Position numbers and translations under genes: made by a program
Part shown: positions 52,573 through 59,837 of the stretch, one piece after another
Layout: each line of letters opens with the position of its first letter
How positions within the stretch are numbered: position 1 is the first letter of the stretch
Assembly (NCBI GenBank): GCA_002353825.1
Contig: DEKJ01000056.1
Span: 20,111 to 84,110, forward strand
Length of the DNA stretch: 64,000 nucleotides
From: Prevotella sp. UBA2725
GTDB taxonomy: Bacteria; Bacteroidota; Bacteroidia; Bacteroidales; Bacteroidaceae
Direction of reading: 5' to 3'
Notes under the pieces: model-generated
What the model saw: the letters and a program-made list of their open reading frames with translations, nothing else
The model's database searches: none
What the model was told of the DNA's origin: nothing

Positions 52573-54894
52573 ATGATACGAAAACTCTTCTTCCTTCTCA
52601 CTTGCGGCCTGCTCTCTTTCACCGCTTACGGTAGCATCCGCCAACGGTTGAGTTTTGACCTCAACTGGCAGTTCAAACTGTGTCGGGACTCATCAGCCAG
52701 ACATGATATCAAGGGGTTTAGCAAGGTGCAGATACCCCATGATTGGAGCATTGCCTTGCCTTTCGATGTCAAAGTAGGAGGCGCAGCAGGCTACTTGCCA
52801 GGAGGAGAAGGACTGTATAGGAAGGACTTCAAGCTGCCTGTCTCCGTCAAGCCAACTGACCGTATCCGCCTGCAGTTCGATGGCGTCTACCATCGTGCCA
52901 CGGTGTGGGTCAATGGTCATCGCGTGGGCTATCACATGTACGGCTACACGGGCTTTGGATTTGACATCACGCCTTTCCTCCATCAGCAGGGCAACAACCG
53001 CATCGAGGTTTATGTCTCACGCGAGGAACAGTCGCGCTGGTACACCGGCTCGGGCATCTATCGTCATGTTTGGCTGGAAGTCTTGCCACCAACCCACATC
53101 AAGGAGAACGGTGTGTTTGTCACCACAGAGCCTAACGGAATGGTCAAGGCGCAAGTTAATATCGACACGGCTGCTAATGACCGCGGAAAACGTTTCAAGA
53201 TCATCAACACAATCTTAGATGCACGTGGAAAGAAAGTATCGAAGGTCACAGAGCGATGGTCTACAGACCGACCTTATCTTTATACGCTCGTCACAGAGCT
53301 CAAAGACAGTCACGGACGGAAAATCGACGAGGTCCGCACGCGCTTCGGCTTCCGCGAGTTCCGCTTTGATGCCGACAAGGGATTCTTCCTCAACGGCAAG
53401 GCTATGAAGCTCCGTGGCATGTGCCTTCACCAGGACTGTGGTAGTCTCGGTGTGGCTGTGCCTGAGGAGTTCTGGGAACGTCGGCTGAAAGCGCTGAAAG
53501 CTATCGGCTGCAATGCCATACGCTGCTCTCACAACCCTCCCTCACCGGAGTTTCTCAATATCTGCGACAGTCTCGGGCTCCTTGTCATCGACGAGGCGTT
53601 CGACAAATGGAAGTCGGGCTACTATGCACCTTTCTTCGATACCTGTGCGCGACAGGACATCACTGACATGGTCCTTCGCGACCGCAACCATCCATCCGTC
53701 ATTGTATGGAGCATCGGCAACGAAGTGAGTGAGGCATGGGACAAGGGCAACGAAGGAGTGGAACGCGCCCGTATGCTCAATAGTATTGTGAAGAGCTTAG
53801 ACCCGACTCGTCCTACCATCGTAGCCTGTCAGCAAGGCTTCCAGGATAAGTTCGGAGACGTGACCGACCTCGTGGGATACAATTACCTCGAGCCTCGGAT
53901 GATCAAAGACCATCAGCTCCACCCTAACCGGAAGATGCTGGTGACAGAGGCGTTCGTCTATTATTCGGGACTGCGCGACGATATCGTGCGCGACTTTGTA
54001 GAAAAGAATCCGTGGAACTTTGTACAAAACAACGACTTCATTGCCGGCTCCTTCGTGTGGGCTGGCGTGGATTATCTTGGTGAGTCATCGCCATGGCCTG
54101 CCAAAGGCTGGTGCTCATGCCCGTTCGACATGACGCTAAAGGAGCGGCCACAGGCTGCCTTCTACCATGCCGCCTGGCAACCCGAGAAGAACTATCTCAA
54201 ACTTGTCGTACGCGACAACTGCTTCAACCAGCCATCAGGCACTGACCACTGGCAATATCCTCCGATGGCTGACACGTGGGACCTGCCCTACAAAGACGAG
54301 CGCTGCGTGCAGATAAGATGTTACACGACATGCGACTCCGTGCGTCTCTTCTTCCCGATGTGGAGCAATCCCCAACTACCTCTGAAAACCCGCGTGACAA
54401 GCGATTATCCCGACCACTGCATCACGGTTCAGTTGCCTGCACGTCACGGTAAGGTATTAGCCATCGGCTACAAGAACGGCATCGTCGTGGCCCGCGATTC
54501 GCTCGTCAACCATGGGAATGTGGCAGACGTAAAGCTGAACTTTGAAGGTGCCTCAACTTTATTTTCTTTGCCTCAAGACATGACCCCTGCAAGTGAATGT
54601 CAACATCGCCCCACCGCCACAGCACTACGTATCACCCTGACCGACAGTCTGGGCCGTATCCAGGAGATGCAACCCCGAAGGTTCCGTGTGCGTGTAGAAG
54701 GTCCTTTGCGCTTGCTTGGTGTAGAAACGGGGGACATGCGGCGCATGGAGTCGTGGAGAACCACCGAGCTCCCCACTTATTTCGGCGAAGGCCTCGTACG
54801 CGTGCAGTTGACCTCTCAGAAAGGAACTGGGCGTATCATCGTAAACGTAGAGGGTTTCAATAAGCCGTTCGTGGAAACCATTCAGGTAAAATAA
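52573..54894 (+). CDS. GH2-family glycoside hydrolase
   Basis: 773 residues with a signal peptide (SFTAYG). The sugar-binding domain shows IPHDWSIALPF and TVWVNGHRVGYHMYGYTGF, followed by an Ig-like domain that is shorter than usual near 180-240. The barrel has acid/base Glu384 (WSIGNEVSEAWD) and nucleophile Glu459 (KMLVTEAFVYYSG). C-terminal sandwich domains follow. Specificity could be beta-galactosidase, or alpha-L-arabinopyranosidase or beta-xylosidase on decorated xylan; the cluster favours xylan side chains. Confidence 0.92.
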   Translation: MIRKLFFLLTCGLLSFTAYGSIRQRLSFDLNWQFKLCRDSSARHDIKGFSKVQIPHDWSIALPFDVKVGGAAGYLPGGEGLYRKDFKLPVSVKPTDRIRLQFDGVYHRATVWVNGHRVGYHMYGYTGFGFDITPFLHQQGNNRIEVYVSREEQSRWYTGSGIYRHVWLEVLPPTHIKENGVFVTTEPNGMVKAQVNIDTAANDRGKRFKIINTILDARGKKVSKVTERWSTDRPYLYTLVTELKDSHGRKIDEVRTRFGFREFRFDADKGFFLNGKAMKLRGMCLHQDCGSLGVAVPEEFWERRLKALKAIGCNAIRCSHNPPSPEFLNICDSLGLLVIDEAFDKWKSGYYAPFFDTCARQDITDMVLRDRNHPSVIVWSIGNEVSEAWDKGNEGVERARMLNSIVKSLDPTRPTIVACQQGFQDKFGDVTDLVGYNYLEPRMIKDHQLHPNRKMLVTEAFVYYSGLRDDIVRDFVEKNPWNFVQNNDFIAGSFVWAGVDYLGESSPWPAKGWCSCPFDMTLKERPQAAFYHAAWQPEKNYLKLVVRDNCFNQPSGTDHWQYPPMADTWDLPYKDERCVQIRCYTTCDSVRLFFPMWSNPQLPLKTRVTSDYPDHCITVQLPARHGKVLAIGYKNGIVVARDSLVNHGNVADVKLNFEGASTLFSLPQDMTPASECQHRPTATALRITLTDSLGRIQEMQPRRFRVRVEGPLRLLGVETGDMRRMESWRTTELPTYFGEGLVRVQLTSQKGTGRIIVNVEGFNKPFVETIQVK

Positions 54895-54939
54895 TTCCGG
54901 ATAGAAAAAGGGTTCTTCAGCTTTTCGGGTTGATAGCGT

Positions 54940-55230
54940 GACACAGCCTCGGAGAGGCTGACTCTACATAACCAGGCAAGGAGCGTAGCGACATAGCCTG
55001 GGGTATGTTAGGATAGAGTTGTGACAATTGATCTTCTGCCTCGGAGAGGCAGGCTGCACGGAGTGCGCTATGTCTTTAATAGATAGTATCATACGAAACA
55101 TAGCGCGCCAAGGCGCAGCCAGCCTCTCCGAGGCTGGAAATCAGTGAATCAGCTCCTATTCCGCAACCCCAGGCTACGTCGCTACGCTCCTTGCCTGGGG
55201 TTAGAAAGAGTGTGCCTCTCCGAGGCACTT
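54940..55230. repeat. Nested palindromic repeat element, copy B
   Basis: Same plan as copy A. GCCTC-N3-GAGGC boxes are at 54944-54960, 55036-55052, 55119-55137 and 55212-55228. Between them CCAGGC (54972-54977) pairs with GCCTGG (54996-55001), and AACCCCAGGC (55165-55174) pairs with GCCTGGGGTT (55193-55202). Where copy A has ACT/AGT in these stems, copy B has GGC/GCC, so both partners changed together. It fills the gap between GH2 and the broken GH51. Confidence 0.85.
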
Positions 55231-55288
55231 ATCAATCTGAAAAAACGGAAGATTCAGAAAAAATCCCTTTCAAAAGTGACAACCGCCC

Positions 55289-55984
55289 CTAATACACAAG
55301 CACATTCACTGAGTAAGGCGCTAATGTCATTTTAAACATCTTACCAGTCTTCAGCTTACTCGTTGACGGTACGATGTTACACGGATGGTCAATGCTGTTT
55401 GTATCCTCGGGCTTCGCCGACTTCAGTACAGTCCACACACCCTTGCTGCCTGTCTAGGCTCCGGCATTGCTGATATTTACTGTCACTAACGCAGCACCGC
55501 CATTGACAAGTTTCAGATAGACTTTGCCGGTCTTGGCATCACGGGTGGCGGAATAATAGAGCTGATCCATCTTCGCACCCCTGACATCCATCGTCGGCAC
55601 ACCATTGACCTCGACAGGTACGATCCTGTCACCCACATTGCCTGCGAACATGCATTGGGCATAGTAAGACGGGGAGCCATAGGCGTTGAGGGCATCGTAG
55701 CCAATGAGGTCACTCTTCCATTGCATTCCGTGGGGGTTGACATTGACGAAGAGCGGAGCATAACAATGGGCGATGACAATGTCGGAGTTACGCTCCATGC
55801 CCGCCATCCATGCAGCATCGCCGAGGGCCGCATTCATGTTTGTCGTTGGCTCTCCCTCGCGCGAAGCCCATTCGCCACAGAAGATCTTCGGACCCTTGCG
55901 GTCGTAACTGTCATACTGATGGAAGGCGCGGTACATGTTTGCAGTGTTGCGGTAATAGTGTTCATCGATGACGTCGTATTTCAC
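55289..55984 (-). pseudogene. GH51 alpha-L-arabinofuranosidase, C-terminal remnant with in-frame stop
   Basis: About 230 codons of a GH51 C-terminus. VIDEHYYRNTANMYRAF and DRKGPKIFCGEWASREGEP include the nucleophile Glu of the GEW(A) motif; HCYAPLFVNVNPHGMQW and YGSPSYYAQCMFA follow. A TAG at 55454-55456 interrupts the frame, but coding resumes at once (TGSKGVWTVLKSAKPED, then LAPYSVNVLVY) to the natural stop at 55289-55291. The N-terminal two thirds, with the acid/base Glu, is missing; an in-frame TAA lies just upstream of 55984. The gene is dead by two lesions. Confidence 0.88.
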
Positions 55985-56089
55985 GTTTTATCTACCGGGA
56001 ATGGGAATACCAGACGCTCATTGTTGAAGTCCCAGGAACGACAATACTGCTTTTAATGATAAGCTGGAAACGGATAAATTCAGGCTAAG

Positions 56090-58690
56090 CTATTCCACCT
56101 TCAAGCTGATTTGTTTGAGGTCTTTGTCTGCCGAACTGTTCCCATAGAAGATGGTGTAAGAACCTGCTTTCGTTCGCATGGTGTTGGAAGAAGGATCGAA
56201 GAGGCAGAATGTGTCGGATGTCAGAGGGATGGAAACGATCGTGCTTTCACCTGCTTTCAGGTTCACTCGCTCAAAGGCCCTAAGGGTCTTCAGCGGGCCA
56301 TCGGTATCATCGTTGGCCTTGACGTAAACTTGAATAACCTCTGATCCAGCACGCTTTCCGATGTTTTTGACTGGTACGGTTAACGTGACCTTCCCATCTG
56401 TCTTCATCACCGGAGCAGAGAGTGTGGCCTTGCCGATCCCGAACGTTGTATAACTCAGGCCATAGCCGAAGGGGAAAAGCGCGTCGTTGAAGTAACGGTA
56501 GGTGCGGCCTTTCATAGAATAATCCTCGAAAGCCGGCAACTGGCTGGTAGCACGATAGAACGTTACGGGCAGTTTGCCTCCGGGGTTGTAATTGCCAAAG
56601 AGAACCTGTGCGACAGCCCTGCCGCCCTCCTCTCCAGGATACCATGCCTGCAAAATGGCATCGCAGCTCTCTACCTCCGGAGTCAGTGCAATAGCCGAGC
56701 CGGAGCAGTTGACAAACACGACGGTCTTGCCAGCTGCCTTCAGCGCTTTGAGGAACGCGCGCTGGACCTCAGGGAGCTCGATGCTCGTGCGGTCCCCTCC
56801 CTTGAATCCCTCAACCTTGACTGGCATCTCCTCTCCTTCGAGCTTCGACGAGATACCGCCTACAAAGACTACGGTCTTTACGCCCTTTAGTTTGTTGATA
56901 ACGGACGAATAATCGATCGGAGTCTCATGACCGAGGTCGAGGCTGAGATTCGAGCCCCAGCCCTTCACATAATAATAGTTAAGCACGATATGATAGGTCC
57001 TGCCCTTCTCAACCATGAGCGGGACATTGACGGGGTCAGTTCTCCACGTGCTGTCAGCTGCGACCTGTTTGCCGTTGACGCTGAGGTCATAGCGGCCGGT
57101 ATACTGCATCTTGATGACATCCTCTCCCGACTGTCGGGGTGTGAAGTCGGTCTCATAGCGGGCAGAGAAGTTCTGCATCAGCACGCCGTCAGCGAACGTA
57201 TGCTGGCCATAGGTCGTCACATTGACCGGATCGTGCACCCACTCCACGGTGACAGGGTCTCCGTTCTGCGTGGTGTTGTTCCAGAAGGAAGCCTTTAGGC
57301 CTTTCTTACCTCCCATTGCGCACTCCGGGAGTTTGCTCTCAAGGACCTTCTTGTTGACGAGGTCGCAGCCACGGAGATAAGGAATAGTCTTGCCGCCTAT
57401 TTCGCGGATGCCTTCAAGTATAGTCGTCGTATGGCTCGGCACTCCATTATAGTTGCCCCAAAGCATGGTGGCATCGTCTGCATTTGGACCTACCACAGCA
57501 ATCCTGGCTGACTTGTCAAGCGGCAGCACATTGTTTTTGTTCTGTAAAAGCGTCATAGACTGCAAGGCCATGTCGAGCGCCAGCTTGCGATGCTCCTGAC
57601 TGTCAACGGTCTTGGGCGATATCCTGGTCCACGACACCAGCTTTGGGTCATCCATCACGCCCAGCTCGAAACGGCCTTCCAGAAGCCGGATGACATGCTT
57701 GTCTACTTCCTGTTCAGAGACGAGCCCTCGGCGCACGGCCTCCGGCAGTTTCGTGTAGGCATAGCCGAACCCGCATTCCACATCGGTACCGGCAAGCGTT
57801 CCTTTGGCTGCAGCATGCACGGCATCGGAAGAGACATGGTGGTTCATGTAGAAGTCGGCAATGGCACCACAGTCGCTCACGACCATGTGCTTAAAGCCCC
57901 ACTCATCCCGGAGGATCTGCTGCAGGAGACGGGTGTTGCCGCAGCAAGGCTCATCGTCGAGGCGCTGATAGGCGCACATCACTTCCCTGACATTGCCCTG
58001 CTGGACGGTAGCCTTGAAAGCCGGGAGATAGGTCTCCCACAAGTCGCGCGGAGAGATGTCGGAGAGGTTGGCAGTATGGCGCGTATATTCGGGTCCGCTG
58101 TGCACGGCGAAGTGCTTGGCGCAGGCATAGAGCTTGCGGTATTTTGTCGTTTCCGGGCCCTGCAGGCCTTTAACGACCTGCACGCCCATGACGCTCGTCA
58201 GATAGGGGTCCTCGCCATAGGTCTCCTGGCCACGGCCCCAGCGCGGATCGCGGAAGATATTGACATTGGGCGTCCAGACCGAGAGACTGTGGAAGCGGGC
58301 GTCTTCCTTGCCCTCTGCCATCAGCTCGTTGTACTTGCCCCGGGCCTCGTCGGACGTTGCTGTGAACACCTTGTAGACCATCGCTGGGTTGAACGATGCC
58401 GCCATGCCGATAGGCTCGGGAAACACCGTGACATCCGTGTTGTTGGCATAGCCGTGCAAGGCCTCGCTCCACCAGTTGAAGGGCTTGATACCCAAACGGG
58501 GGATAGCCGGTGAGATGTCGCACATCAGCGATGCCTTCTCTTCCAGCGTCAGCCGTGAGCACAGGTCCCTGGCCCGCTCCTCAAAGGAAAGGTTAGGGCT
58601 CTGATAGGGCAGCTGCTGTGCTACGATATCCATCAAACACGACAGACAACAGCCTGTTACGAGTACGCGTAATTCTATACTTAATTTCAT
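56090..58690 (-). CDS. GH3 beta-xylosidase/beta-glucosidase
   Basis: 866 residues with an N-terminal signal-like hydrophobic stretch. The GH3 barrel has WWSEALHGYANN and RDPRWGRGQETYGEDPYL, KHFAVHSGPE, and nucleophile Asp273 (HMVVSDCGAIADF). The alpha/beta sandwich follows (IAVVGPNADDATMLWGNYNG). A PA14-type insertion lies at about 470-600 (GLKASFWNNTT, VKGWGSNLSLDLG) and an FnIII-like end at the C-terminus. This architecture and the opening PYQSPNLSFEERA match secreted xylan 1,4-beta-xylosidases. It is transcribed against the GH10-GH43-GH2 run, with the regulator remnant upstream. Confidence 0.94.
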   Translation of the reverse strand: MKLSIELRVLVTGCCLSCLMDIVAQQLPYQSPNLSFEERARDLCSRLTLEEKASLMCDISPAIPRLGIKPFNWWSEALHGYANNTDVTVFPEPIGMAASFNPAMVYKVFTATSDEARGKYNELMAEGKEDARFHSLSVWTPNVNIFRDPRWGRGQETYGEDPYLTSVMGVQVVKGLQGPETTKYRKLYACAKHFAVHSGPEYTRHTANLSDISPRDLWETYLPAFKATVQQGNVREVMCAYQRLDDEPCCGNTRLLQQILRDEWGFKHMVVSDCGAIADFYMNHHVSSDAVHAAAKGTLAGTDVECGFGYAYTKLPEAVRRGLVSEQEVDKHVIRLLEGRFELGVMDDPKLVSWTRISPKTVDSQEHRKLALDMALQSMTLLQNKNNVLPLDKSARIAVVGPNADDATMLWGNYNGVPSHTTTILEGIREIGGKTIPYLRGCDLVNKKVLESKLPECAMGGKKGLKASFWNNTTQNGDPVTVEWVHDPVNVTTYGQHTFADGVLMQNFSARYETDFTPRQSGEDVIKMQYTGRYDLSVNGKQVAADSTWRTDPVNVPLMVEKGRTYHIVLNYYYVKGWGSNLSLDLGHETPIDYSSVINKLKGVKTVVFVGGISSKLEGEEMPVKVEGFKGGDRTSIELPEVQRAFLKALKAAGKTVVFVNCSGSAIALTPEVESCDAILQAWYPGEEGGRAVAQVLFGNYNPGGKLPVTFYRATSQLPAFEDYSMKGRTYRYFNDALFPFGYGLSYTTFGIGKATLSAPVMKTDGKVTLTVPVKNIGKRAGSEVIQVYVKANDDTDGPLKTLRAFERVNLKAGESTIVSIPLTSDTFCLFDPSSNTMRTKAGSYTIFYGNSSADKDLKQISLKVE

Positions 58691-58857
58691 ACCACCTATA
58701 TTTTTAGATTTTAATGTATAGTTCCGACGGTCAACCTTGCTGATTGATCCAAATGATAATTCAAGTGCAAAAATAAGGAATTACGTGCAGAGGGGCTTTT
58801 CTTTATGTTTCAATAATGTTTTGATTTGTATCACAGTTTCCCGATAAGACAAGACGA

Positions 58858-59088
58858 TCAATAATTTCTATCCTTTGGTTCTTTTGAATTTCTCATCTGG
58901 TATTGACGCGGCGACACGCCATAGGCAGCCTTGAAGATGGTAGAGAACGAAGAAGCACTGGAGAAGCCACAGGCGAATGTCACTTCCGAGATGCTCTGAT
59001 GCGGGTCTTTCAACAGCCGGGCTGCCTGTTTCAACCTGATGTTGCGTATAAATACATGCGGTGACTGCCCCGTGAGTATAATCCGCAA
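58858..59088 (-). pseudogene. AraC-type C-terminal fragment of a hybrid two-component regulator
   Basis: 76 codons from TGQSPHVFIRNIRLKQAARL through EVTFACGFSSASSFSTIFKA to SPRQYQM: the second half of the AraC HTH domain at the end of hybrid two-component regulators. Everything upstream is missing; homology stops near 59086 and a TAA stands in frame a few codons further. Such regulators normally control neighbouring glycan clusters, so this was probably the xylan-cluster regulator. The break coincides with the start of the mobile segment. Confidence 0.85.
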
Positions 59089-59095
59089 AACAAAA

Positions 59096-59169
59096 TGTTC
59101 ACAAATTTAAAACGAAGCGTATAAGAACGAAAAACGAAGCGTATTAGAATACGCTTCGTTTTTCGTTCT
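59096..59169. mobile_element. Putative mobile-element end (Mu-like transposase sites)
   Basis: TG at 59096 follows the broken regulator. Then the 14-mer AAAACGAAGCGTAT occurs at 59109-59122 and 59131-59144 (22 bp apart) and inverted at 59149-59162. The last two lie within a perfect 22-bp inverted repeat (59124-59145 with 59148-59169). Ends of Mu-type phages start TG and carry repeated transposase sites of about 22 bp with CGAAA-like cores. The alternative is a terminator hairpin. No target-site duplication can be tested because the other end is outside the window. Confidence 0.5.
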
Positions 59170-59434
59170 AAATCAATGTGGCTAAAGGCATGCCTTGTCG
59201 AAGTTCTGAATAAGAGGTCGAGCTTGGAAAGTGTCCATCTTTTAAGTATGCCAGCCCGTAGTCGTCTCGCAACTTTAAAGGGTCATCACTGCAGCCCCAC
59301 ACAGTTGTTGAGATGATGCTTTAATCCAATGATAATCTGTCTTTTTTGACATCATTTTACGCTTAAATAATCAATGAATAATTTGGATATTTAAGATATT
59401 TTTCGTACCTTTGTATGTGGAAGAGTGGCATATT
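59170..59434. other. Gap between element end and accessory gene
   Basis: No gene is seen. It contains the plus-strand promoter at 59382-59413 and otherwise unrecognised sequence. Confidence 0.5.
59382..59413 (+). promoter_or_regulatory. Plus-strand promoter reading into the DGR operon antisense
   Basis: TTTG (59382-59385), a 20-nt spacer, then TACCTTTG (59406-59413), an exact match to the Bacteroidetes consensus. It points toward the 3' ends of the accessory and RT genes, so any transcript would be antisense to them. Confidence 0.6.
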
Positions 59435-59833
59435 TTATGCCCCAATTCCCAACCATCTACGTGCTTTTTCAGCAGATTGGTTTGCAAAGTCATAGTACGC
59501 CTGCCATTTGTCTTTATAGGCTTCTGGCTCCTGCATGTAGTGACGCTGCAGGGCAAGCTCTTCTGAATAGGTGTAACGAGTTCTGATGATGGCGTTTGCC
59601 ACATCGTGAATGTCTGTTGGGTCTGCACACTCGCGGATAAAACCGCCGTCAGCCTCTTCTCCTTCATATTGATAACCAGTGTAGGGCTCAGGCGTTTCTT
59701 CCTGACCTTCCTTCTTTTCTGGTGTATAGTTCTCTATGACCGTTTCATGTGGGTACAGGATTATTCTTCCCTGGTCATACTGAAAGAATGTGCGTGGCTG
59801 CTTGTACACAGCCTTGAATGTTTGTTTTGCCAT
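59435..59833 (-). CDS. DGR-linked hypothetical protein (132 residues)
   Basis: The start at 59833 (MAKQTFKAVYKQPRTFFQYD) is 5 bp after the RT stop; a longer frame begins inside the RT gene and is not favoured. A beta-rich N-terminal third is followed by an acidic middle (EKKEGQEETPEPYTGYQYEG) and a helical C-terminus (IIRTRYTYSEELALQRHYMQ, then YYDFANQSAEKARRWLG). It does not resemble the Avd accessory protein of known DGRs (a basic four-helix protein). The C-terminal pattern reminds me of small proteins near phage tail-fibre genes, which would suit a fibre chaperone. Function unknown. Confidence 0.75.
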   Translation of the reverse strand: MAKQTFKAVYKQPRTFFQYDQGRIILYPHETVIENYTPEKKEGQEETPEPYTGYQYEGEEADGGFIRECADPTDIHDVANAIIRTRYTYSEELALQRHYMQEPEAYKDKWQAYYDFANQSAEKARRWLGIGA

Positions 59834-59837
59834 ATTT

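Noticed and set aside
57590..58513. 307-codon open frame on the plus strand
   Set aside because: It lies wholly antisense to the GH3 gene, with no family features; it is a by-product of codon use on the other strand.
59109..59169. Tyrosine-recombinase attachment site
   Set aside because: The repeats could be an att core, but they are three copies of one motif in mixed orientation with no integrase in view; a transposase end or a terminator fits better.
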